From: Cycas panzhihuaensis
Taxonomy: Eukaryota > Cycadophyta
Direction of reading: 5' to 3'
NCBI GenBank assembly: GCA_023213395.1
Contig: CM041465.1
Span: 209,319,741-209,383,740 of the forward strand
Length of the DNA stretch: 64,000 bases
The position numbers and the translations under genes are program-made. This document shows, in pieces, positions 32,831 through 40,768 of this stretch. Positions within the stretch are counted from its first letter, which is position 1. Every line of letters starts with the position of its first letter. Under the pieces are notes generated by a model that was not told the DNA's origin, ran no database searches, and saw nothing but the letters and a program-made list of their open reading frames with translations.

Positions 32831-33803
32831 ATGTCTTCCTCTCTCATCTCTCTACCTGAACCAGAAAAATTAACTGGTTCAAATTATCATGTATGGAAAA
32901 TCAAAATGGAAACAATTTTGAGGGTGAAAATGCACAGGAAATTCTTTGAAGGGACGAAAACGCCCTTCAGTTGGTGATGATAAGCTAGGAAATTTGATTG
33001 AAAGAAATAATATGGCTAGTCTCACTTTTAAAATGTCCATTTCAGACTTTGTCCTTGTTTATGTTGAGAAATTGAATCAGGCTTCTGAAATCTGGAAATG
33101 CCTGGAAATTTTATACGGACAAAAGAATAAGGCAAGAATAATTGCACTCAAAGAAGAGTTATACAAACTTCACATGAAAGAAAGTGAAGAGGTAGAAGAA
33201 TTTATGCATAAAATCATTACTGTGAGAAATAATCTCTTGAGTGCTAGTGGCCTAATTTCTGAGCAAGATCTTGTGGAGATTGTAACAGCAAGATTGCCAA
33301 AGTCGTTTGATACAATTGTCAACACTATCACCGACAGTGATAGGTTAGACAAATTAACTCTTGATGAATTGACAGGTTTATTGCTAAAACAAGAACAACG
33401 AAACAAAAGATATGAAAACACGACAGAATTAGAGGATGCATTTGCATTCAGATTGAATCTCAGACCAAGAGGAAGACAACAATTTCGAGGACCAAGCAGA
33501 ACATCAGATTTCAGAGGACGAGGATGCTGGCAAAATTCCAGAGGACGAGGACGCAGCAGAGAAAACAGAATATGCTACAACTGTGGAAGAACTGGACATT
33601 TCGCCAGCAGCTGGAGAATCTTTGACATATGTTGCTACTATGGACAAAGTGGACACTATCCATATCAGTGCCCACAAAGACGAAGTGAAATTCAGAAAGG
33701 AAAACGACCTATTGGAGGATACAGCAAAGAAAATGATGAAGAAGAAGAGACAACCTTCATCACAACACTGGTTACCGAAATGAAAGACAAAGACATATGG
33801 TAA
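32831..33803 (+). pseudogene. Copia gag of C with two zinc knuckles
   Basis: Starts MSSSLISLPEPEKLTGSNYH, with VWKIKMETIL typical of copia gag. A frameshift near 32940 leads to the rest (frame at 32946): ASEIWKCLEILYGQKNKARI, LPKSFDTIVNTITDSD, LTGLLLKQEQRNKRYE. An Arg/Gly-rich patch precedes the first knuckle CYNCGRTGHFASSW (last Cys changed to Trp). A second knuckle-like motif, CCYYGQSGHYPYQC, follows 14 residues later. It ends KDKDIW then TAA; in C2 that codon is TAC, and the protease follows in the same frame, so gag and pol were one reading frame. Confidence 0.85.
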
Positions 33804-33976
33804 ATAGATTCAGGAGCCTCCAAACATATGACAAATCAGGAAGAATGGTTCCAAACCATGAATCCATACAATATGGACAAGTCGGTGAAATTTGAGACAA
33901 GTATTCCCTTAATATAAAAGGGATTGAAACCATTTCAGTAAACCTGAATGGAAATGAAAAAAGAATTAGAAATGTT
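33804..33976 (+). pseudogene. Copia protease of C
   Basis: Directly after the TAA that ends gag, IDSGASKHMTNQEEWF shows an intact DSGA active site. The frame is lost near 33890, before the next domain picks up at 33977. It would process the polyprotein. Confidence 0.85.
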
Positions 33977-34783
33977 TTGTTTGTACCAGATTTAAAAATG
34001 AATCTCCTTTCTATCTCTCAACTAAGCAAAAAGGGTTTGAAAACCATTTTTGATGAAGAAGGGAATTGCCACATTTTGGATATGAAAAAAGACGGAAAAA
34101 TTGTTGGAAAAGGAGTCAGATGTAATGATCTTTACAAACTCCTGTCAAATCCTGTACTTCCTTACCTGGAAGAAAAAGCTTGTACTGCTTCTAAATCCAA
34201 TAAGAAAGCATGGCATTTAAGGTATGGGCATCTTTCAATAAATACACTTAAACAAATGAAAAAGTCAGGAATGGTAAATGGATTACCCAATATTTCATCA
34301 GATACATTTGTTTGTAAAGGTTGTCAACTTGGGAAACAGCACAGACTTCCCTTTAAAGAAAGCACTTGGAAAGCTCAGTCTAAATTAGAAATGATACACA
34401 CAGATATCTGTGGTCCCATTACACTTCTGACAATTAATAAATGCAGATACTTCTTAACTTTCATTGATGACTTCACTCGGAAAGTTTGGGTATATTTCTT
34501 ACATAATAAATCAGAAGTTTTTGAAACATTTAAAGAATTTAAAGCAGAAGCAAAGTTAGAATTAGGAATGAAGGTCAAATGCATCAGATCAGATGGAGGA
34601 GGGGAATATATGTCAAAGGAGTTTCTAAATTATTGCAAAGACCGAGGGATTCGTAGACAGGTTACAACTCCTTATACCCCTCAGTCAAATAGAGTAGCTG
34701 AAAGAAAGAATAGAACTCTGATGGAAATGGCTCGAAGCATGATGTATGGAACAAAAATATTCAGGACATATTGGGCGAGTTAG
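33977..34783 (+). pseudogene. Copia integrase of C, 268 codons open
   Basis: Open from FVPDLKMNLLSISQLSKKG. Zinc finger: WHLRYGHLSINTL and CKGCQLGKQHRLPF. DDE triad present: HTDICGP, RSDGGGEY, and NRVAERKNRT (the usual Gly before Val is Arg). ARSMMYGTKIF.TYWA closes the core. A TAG follows. It is the most complete integrase in the window apart from E's. The frame differs from gag because of indels in the protease region. Confidence 0.9.
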
Positions 34784-36263
34784 CACTGATGCTATCTAAT
34801 AAGCAGTCCAACAAAAGCATTAAGGAACACCACTCGGAAGAAGCTTGGGCCAGAACAAAACCCGATGTAAGTTTCCTCAAGGTGTTTGGCGATTGACATT
34901 TGTGCATATTCACGATAAAAGAAGGTCCAAATTAGATGCGAAAAGCATAGAATGTGTCTTAATAGGATACAGTAAAAATTCAAAGGCATATAAATGCATA
35001 GATCCAAAAACAAATAAAATCTATGTAAGTAGAGATGTCATTTTTAACGAAGAAAACTCAGTTGAATCTTCACAAATTAGAGTAATAGAAAATGAAAGAG
35101 AACAGGAAGCTGCCGGACACAAAGAAATGCAAGAAGATGAGCCAGAAAATAAATCAGAAGTTACTTCAGAAGATCAAGAAACCGAAGAAGGAAATGATTC
35201 AGAAATCACTTCAGAAGAAGGACAAGCTGATCCATCGTCAATCAGTCAAGTATCAGGAGACACCATCGAAAAAGAAGATCCACAGAAACAGAAAAGGTTG
35301 CCAAAATGGTATATCAAAACAGTTGAAGAAGGAAATGTAATAGAACAGAAAACCCGGGGACAAAGGTCAAGAGCTCTTCTAAGCAAAGTTGAACCACAAA
35401 ACTTTCAAGAAGCAAAAGATCATCAAGAATGGAGAGAAGCAATGGACAATGAAATAAATTCAATCAAGAAAAATCAAACATGGGAATTAGTAGAACTACC
35501 TGCTAATAAATCCATCAGAAGCGCAAATGGGTTTACAAAACAAAGAAAGGAGTAGATGGCAAAATTGAAAACACAAGGCAAGGTTAGTTGCAAAGGGATA
35601 CACTCAAACAAGTAGACTTTGATGAGACTTTTTCTCCATGTAAAGATGAACACAAGAAGGATCGTAATAGCCTTGGCTGCACAAGGTTGGAAAATCTCGG
35701 TTGGATGCAAAGAGCGCCTTCTTAAACAGTGAGCTAGAAGAAGAAGTCTATATGCAACAACCGTAAGGATATCTTTGAGCAGGACATGAGAATCTAGTCC
35801 AAATTAAAAAGGCTTTGTATGGTTTAAAACAAGCGCCACGTGCAGTATGCAAAATTAGATCGGTTTCTTGAAGAAAATAAGTTTATTCGGCAAATCGGAC
35901 TCAGTCTCTACATAAGAAAAACAAACAACAAGATAACAATAATTGTTGTCTATGTAGATGATATGCTTCTCCTTTGGGAATGATGTAGAAGGAATTAAGT
36001 GGATCAAAGGTCAAGCTACAGTAAATTTGAAATGACAGACTTGGGTTCACTAAATTATTACTTGGGATGGAGATAGGTCAACATCAAAACTACATAACCT
36101 TGTCCCAAAGTAACTACATCAAAAATCATTGTTCGATTTCGGATGGAGAATTGCAATCCATGCACAACACCCATGGAAACAAATTGTGACCTAACAAAGA
36201 GATAATATAGAAAAGGATGCCGATGTTACTGCATGCACAAATGATTGGAAGTCCGATTTATTT
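34784..36263 (+). pseudogene. C: linker and reverse transcriptase
   Basis: 34845-35555 reads HDKRRSKLDAKSIECVLIGY, DPKTNKIYVSRDVIFNEE, a Glu/Gln/Ser-rich linker, LPKWYIKTVEEGN, and NQTWELVELPANKSI at the start of RT. Then frameshifts near 35510, 35590, 35640, 35740 and others scatter the motifs FDETFSP, LKQAP and the catalytic VVYVDDML (YVDD 35951-35962). MTDLGSLNYYLG follows. The indels are mostly single bases. Confidence 0.85.
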
Positions 36264-36884
36264 GTGACCACCGGGCGATATATCATACCCGAGGGACTAA
36301 TATCCAGATATATGCAGAATCCAAAATTGAGACACTGGCAAGCCGCAAAAAGAATTTTGAGATATCTTAAAGAAACAACAGATCTCAAGTTAGTATACTC
36401 AAAGGGGTATCCAAATAAATATCGATATATTGCGATTACTGACCGGTGACAAAGAACAAAGGAAATCAACAAGTGGATATTGTTTTTTCATAGGAGCCTC
36501 AGCAATCTCATGGTGCAGTAAGAAACAAGCTACAGTAGCTCTCTCCTCTCTGAGCGTAATATAAAGCGACCACATTAGCAACTGTGAAGGCATGCGGTTA
36601 AGACAACTTTGCTTGACCTGAATCAACAGCAGAAAGGAGCAACTTCTCTGAAATGTGACAACCAAAGTGCCATCAAGCTGACCAAAAATCCAGTTCTACA
36701 TGCAAGAACAAAACATATTGAAGTTCATCATCATTTTATAAGAGAAAAAGTGCAGAATAAAGAAATAGACTTGGAATATTGTCCCACATCTGAGCAAGTT
36801 GCAGATCTCCTGACAAAACCTTTTAGGAGAGAAAGGCTCAAATATTTAAGAGACAAGATAGGATTGTTAGAGATAAAACATTAA
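36264..36884 (+). pseudogene. C: RNase H
   Basis: SRYMQNPKLRHWQAAKRILR and YLKETTDLKLVYSKG open the domain, a frameshift near 36430 leads to KSTSGYCFFIGASAISWCSK, and another to the 91-codon end (36609-36884): SLKCDNQSAIKLTKN, LHARTKHIEVHHHFI, EQVADLLTKPFRRERLKYLR, stop. The C-terminus runs to the polypurine tract. Confidence 0.9.
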
Positions 36885-36891
36885 GAGGGGG
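36881..36891 (+). other. Polypurine tract of C
   Basis: TTAAGAGGGGG directly before the 3' LTR. Confidence 0.9.
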
Positions 36892-37108
36892 TGTTGAGAT
36901 ATAATGTTTTATCTAGGAGAGAAAGGGGGCCATGTTAGACCCACCCTTAAATGTACTCATAAGATCATGCCACTTGGCAGTATCCAAGTGATTGGTTACA
37001 TTAGAAGTTGTAACCATTACATCATTGTTGTATACTTAAGAAGATTGAATCACAATAGAAACAAGTACTTTATCTTCTCTGTTTAAGTTTTGCTCTGATT
37101 TTTCTACA
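36892..37108 (+). repeat. 3' LTR of C
   Basis: 217 bp; differs from the 5' copy at three positions (CGGTT/TGGTT, CATCAC/CATTAC, TTTCTC/TTTATC). Confidence 0.95.
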
Positions 37109-37113
37109 GTTGA
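37109..37113. repeat. Right target duplication of C (GTTGA)
   Basis: Identical to 31929-31933. Confidence 0.95.
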
Positions 37114-37259
37114 GGTAGTATATGTCATCAAGTTATCATGAAAACTCATGCTGAGTATATGATACATTAGTGTTATGTTAATTGAATGCAGGTTATGTTT
37201 TGGTTATCGCTCTTGTGGTTGTCTTTGGAGTTTGATACTTTTCATGTTAAAACTTAACA
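37114..37259 (+). repeat. 3' LTR of B, right part
   Basis: Continues the LTR after C's right target copy: GGTAGTATATGTCATCAAG through ..AAAACTTAACA, then ACCCT. Confidence 0.9.
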
Positions 37260-37264
37260 ACCCT
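37260..37264. repeat. Right target duplication of B (ACCCT)
   Basis: Identical to 27522-27526. Confidence 0.9.
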
Positions 37265-37313
37265 TTGGTGGCTCCCGCTTACTAGTGCTTAGGAAATATG
37301 GGGTTACGTTACA
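37265..37313 (-). repeat. 5' LTR of D, part right of B
   Basis: TTGGTGGCTCCCGCTTACTA and the next 29 bases match the end of the 3' LTR (21583-21630) with few differences. Confidence 0.75.
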
Positions 37314-38782
37314 GTATCTTTTTGGAAGATTTCTCCTTTCTGGTCTTCTTCTGGACTTGAATCTTTGAGAGGCAAGGGTGCCCTTTCTTATTGTTCTTCT
37401 TCGTTTGTTCCTGTATTTCCTAATATTTCTTCAAGTGGAAGCACTTATGTTAAAGCCTTCTTTATAGGTTCCTCAGTTTCCTAGTATGGAAACCAACTTG
37501 CAACAATGTCTTTTTCATTGAATATGACATCTCTACTTACATAGAACTTATTTGCTTTTGGATCTATGCACCTGTAAGCTTTTGAATTTTTTATGTAACC
37601 TATCATTATGCATTGTATGCTTTTGCAATCAAGTTTTGACCTTTCTTTGTTTGGAATGTGCACAAAAGCTTGGCAGCCAAAGATTTTTAAGTTGCTTATA
37701 TCTATCTTGTATCATGTCCAAGCCTCTTCTACAGTTATTTTATTTAAGGCTTATGTTGGACTCTGATTTATAAGATAACCAATTATGTTTACAGCTTCTG
37801 CCCAATAGGTTTTTAAGATTTGTCTGTCTTGAATCATGTTTCGAGCCATCTCCATAATTATCATGTTCATTCGCTCGACCACACCATTTGATTGAGGTGT
37901 ATATGGAATTGTAATTTGTCGATGTATCCCATGAATTCTGCAGAAGGTCTGAAACTCTTTCGAGATATACTCACTTTCTCTATCTGATCTGATGCATTTT
38001 ATTTTGTGTTTGCATTCTAACTCAACTTCCACCATAAATTCTTTGAATTTTTCAAAGGTTTCAGATAGGTTTACTATAGAGAAAGTAAATCCAAACTTCC
38101 CTAGAAAAATCATAATAAACATAAGAAAGTATCTAGCACCATTGATTGAGCATGGAGTAATAGGTCCACATAGATCAGTGTGTACTAATTCTAATTTACT
38201 CCTTGTATGCCATTCACTTTTCTAGAAAGGAAAGCGATGTTGTTTACTAAACAGGTAGCCTTTACAAACAAAAGGATGAAATGATACATCAAGAAGTCCA
38301 TCCACCATTTTTGAGATTTTCAGCAATTCTAATCTATCAGAAGAAATATGCCCATACTTCAAATGCCAGAGTTTATTATTATCAACACTTGCAACAGCAT
38401 ATGCTTTTACATCCTTGTTTGTAACAATAGGGTTAGAGACCAATTTATAAAGATCATTGCTTTCTATACCCTTAGCAATTACCATGCCACATTTTTTCAT
38501 ATCTAAGACATAACAAAATCCTTCTTCATAAAAATGGTTCTTAGCTTTTTCTTCCTGAGCTGTGAAACAAAAAGAAGATTCTTTTTCAACCCAAGCACAA
38601 AGAGAACAATGTCAATTTTTTGAGTAGTTCCTTTCATTTCAACAACTATTGTTTCAATCCCCTTAATATTGAGAGGATATTTATCTCTTAACTCTATTGA
38701 CTTGTTAGGAGAGTAAGGTTTCAACAATTCAAACCATTCTTCTCGACCTGTCATATGTCTGGAAGTTCTAGAGTCAATGTAC
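37314..38782 (-). pseudogene. Element A: protease end, integrase and linker
   Basis: Minus strand. Protease signature near 38740-38780 reads WYIDSRTSRHMT (Gly of DSG changed to Arg). Then LGLKKNLLFVSQLRKK, LYKLVSNPIV, LWHLKYGHISSDRLELL and CKGYLFSKQHRFPF (zinc finger, second Cys changed to Tyr). The core has RSDRESEYISKEF (second Asp present) and SNGVVERMNMII (Glu present). 37481-37663 gives IPNKERSKLDCKSIQCIMIGY and RDVIFNEKD. An acidic linker lies at 37314-37480 up to D's insertion site. Confidence 0.85.
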
Positions 38783-38948
38783 CAGACATCTTCATCCTTG
38801 AGAGTAATAGTGAATATGACTATGAAAGCAATTTCTTCATCATCTTCATCAAAGTTATCTTGCTCCAGACATCTTCATCCTTGAGAGTAATAGTGAATAT
38901 GACTATGAAAGCAATTTCTTCATCATCTTCATCAAAGTTATCTTGCTC
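38783..38948. repeat. Perfect tandem duplication, 2 x 83 bp, in element A
   Basis: CAGACATCTTCATCCTTGAG and the following 63 bases occur twice (38783-38865, 38866-38948). The unit spans the gag-protease junction. 83 is not a multiple of three, so the copy shifts the frame. Since the copies look identical, the event is recent compared with the decay of A, or is an assembly artefact. Confidence 0.95.
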
Positions 38949-39860
38949 CTTGCTATAGTTGCCAACAAGACTTTTTCCTCTCTGTATTTCAGCTCTTCTT
39001 TGACAACATTGGTATGGAAAGTGGCATGTTTGTTCACAATGATAGCAAACATCAAAGGCTGTGTAGCTACTTGAGAAGTGGCCAGGCTTTCCATAGTTGA
39101 AGCATACCCTGGCATCTCTCAAAGGAATTGGTCGTCCTCTACCTCTGGTTTTTTGCCATCTGCCTCTAGATTAGCTTATGTTGTCAAGTGTTCTTCTGCG
39201 ACCTCTTGATTGTTCTCGTCCTCTGCGACCAAGACTAAGCTTGGATAGAAAAGCCTTTTCGATCTTTATTTCTTCCTCATACCTCCTGTTTCTTTGTTCT
39301 TGTCTGAGGAGAAGTCCTGTCAAAGTATCAAGTGACATTATAGCAGTTTGATCATTATTAGTTATTATGTTTACCATATTGTTAAAGGATTTTGGAAGTT
39401 TATTTACAATCATTTCAATAAGTTCTTATTTAGGCAAATTTGCACCAACATTGAGCATATCATTTCTAACTGAAGTTACTTTGTGAAGGAACTCTGAAAT
39501 ACTCTCTTTTTCCTTCATATGTAATGTAAATAGTTCCTCTTTAAGGGCCACAATCCTGGCATGACTTTTCTAAGTATATAGATTGGCAAACACTTTCCAA
39601 ATTCCTGCAAAGAAGTTTAATCTTTCAACATACACTAAGATAGGATCAGAAACAAACAACTTCATAATTATTACTCTTACATTGTCTCTTTCATTCCAAT
39701 TGGGTTGAGCAATTGCATCACTGGGTCTTCTCTCTACCCTTGTGGCTATGCTCCAAGCATTTTTCGCTCTTAACAGGGCTTCAATCTTGATTTTCCACAC
39801 AAAATAGTTGGTTTCAATCAACTTATCCTAATCATTCAATGCAAGAATGGAAGAGGCCAT
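38949..39860 (-). pseudogene. Element A: copia gag
   Basis: Minus strand from ATG 39858-39860 (MASSILALND, then a stop and KLIETNYFVWKIKIEALL). VRVIIMKLFVSDPILVYVERL, VNKLPKSFNNMVNIITNNDQ and LTGLLLRQEQRNRRYEEE follow in fragments. An Arg/Gly patch precedes the first knuckle CFNYGKPGHFSSS (two Cys lost) and a second knuckle CYHCEQTCHFPYQC. The same two-knuckle layout is in C and I. Confidence 0.85.
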
Positions 39861-40558
39861 CTTAAACACAATACAGCAGATATCAAACTGCTTTATGAAA
39901 CTCGAAACAGGTTGGTCGTACGATTGTACGAAATTCTGTACAAAAATATAGTTGTACGGATTTCAAAGAAAGGGGTCTCAAAAGATAGATTTCGATGAAA
40001 GGAATCCAAATATGTAAATATTTTCAGAAGATTTTTTTTCGTTTGTTCATAAACAGGCCTGAAACCCAAAAGTGCGACTAGGGTTTTTTGAAAAATATGC
40101 TCATAATTTAAAAAATCCTCAGTCAAATGACTCGAAATTGGACTCAAAAGAAGCTGACTAATTAGATGAGGAGATTATGTTTGGTATTATCTGGATTGAT
40201 GAAGAGATTTGAGCAAAATCTGCAGAGAAGCCTCCAAACCCGTGCGAATATAAAAAGGGCCAAAAGTGCTTGAAAACAAGCTTAGATGAATTCGATGCAG
40301 TTGAAGAAAGTGACAGCCTCATCAAGCTGTCTCTCTGGGTGAAATTTGGTGCAATTATGAGCACTTTGTTTTTTCTTATCCATACACATCCATACAGATC
40401 TGTACAATTGTCATTTTTTCGTACTTCATTTGTTTCTTGCACTATCTTTGATAATCCAATGACTTTATCAATACCCTTTCAACATTTCTCGGTTACCTCT
40501 ATCTTTCTTCTAGAGCAAACCTTCTCTCAAGACTTTATCAGACGAGCAATTTGCCCTA
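39861..40558 (-). other. Leader of element A
   Basis: 698 bp between primer site and gag. CGTACGATTGTACGA and TTGTACGGA lie next to gag (39917-39960) and CCATACAGATCTGTACA next to the primer-site end (40390-40406). This two-cluster layout recurs in I and C2. Confidence 0.65.
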
Positions 40559-40569
40559 CTCTGATACTA
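40559..40569 (-). other. Primer-binding site of element A
   Basis: Minus-strand TAGTATCAGAG next to the 5' LTR; the expected TGGTATCAGAG has one change. Confidence 0.8.
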
Positions 40570-40763
40570 TGTCAAAAAAAAACCTCAATATAAAAATGGA
40601 ATGCTTTGATTATGTGAGAAAGACTCTCTCTCTATATATACATCAATAATTTGTAACCAATCATTGTTGGTATGCCACATGTCTGAGACTTATCTTTATT
40701 ACATAAAGAGGGGTTTATTATATGACCCTCATAATGGTCTAGATAAAACATTACCTTCTAACA
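40570..40763 (-). repeat. 5' LTR of element A
   Basis: 194 bp. Minus-strand start TGTTAGAAGGTAATGTTTTATCTAG is kept short here as TGTTAGAAGGTAATG. The next block (TTTTATCTAG) also occurs in the C LTR, so A and C are related families. Confidence 0.9.
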
Positions 40764-40768
40764 AAATT
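40764..40768. repeat. Right target-site copy of element A (AAATT)
   Basis: Four of five bases match GAATT at 11603-11607. Confidence 0.55.

Larger units (their letters stand above)
31934..37108 (+). mobile_element. Ty1/copia element C, full length, 5175 bp, youngest insertion
   Basis: Two 217-bp LTRs with only 3 differences, perfect GTTGA target duplication, primer site, leader, gag, protease, integrase, RT, RNase H, polypurine tract. It lies in B's 3' LTR. A second family member, C2, begins at 62113. Although the LTRs are about 98.6% identical, the coding part has many single-base frameshifts, most in RT and RNase H. Confidence 0.95.
27527..37259 (+). mobile_element. Non-autonomous LTR element B (gag-like gene, no pol), interrupted by C
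   Basis: B has 378-bp LTRs (5' 27527-27904; 3' 31700-31933 plus 37114-37259), a perfect ACCCT target duplication, an initiator-Met primer site and a polypurine tract. Without C it is about 4.55 kb. Between the LTRs I find a gag-like N-terminus followed by a long unrecognised frame, and no protease, integrase or RT. It must have been moved by proteins of another element. The LTRs are roughly 94% identical by eye, plus an 8-10 bp indel. B interrupts D's 5' LTR. Confidence 0.85.
21310..37313 (-). mobile_element. Reverse Ty3/gypsy chromovirus-type element D, interrupted by B
   Basis: Minus strand from the split 5' LTR (27286-27526 plus 37265-37313) to the 3' LTR (21310-21630). Order: gag, protease, RT, RNase H, integrase with GPY/F region and chromodomain, polypurine tract, LTR. 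RT before integrase fixes it as Ty3/gypsy, and the chromodomain as a chromovirus. D sits in the integrase-RT linker of element A. The 5-bp flanks (GACCT left, GTATC right) do not match, and the two LTRs resemble each other clearly only near one end, so D may be a recombinant or very old. Confidence 0.75.
11608..40763 (-). mobile_element. Reverse copia element A, interrupted by E and D
   Basis: A runs on the minus strand from its 5' LTR (40570-40763) to its 3' LTR (11608-11803). Its pieces are 37314-40763, 19720-21309 and 11608-11917. E is inserted in the last codons of pol (TSD CAGTG) and D in the integrase-RT linker. With the insertions removed the order is LTR, primer site, leader, gag, protease, integrase, RT, RNase H, polypurine tract, LTR: a complete Ty1/copia layout of roughly 5.3 kb. 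Coding is broken throughout, and the RT motif YVDD reads YVHD. Confidence 0.8.
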
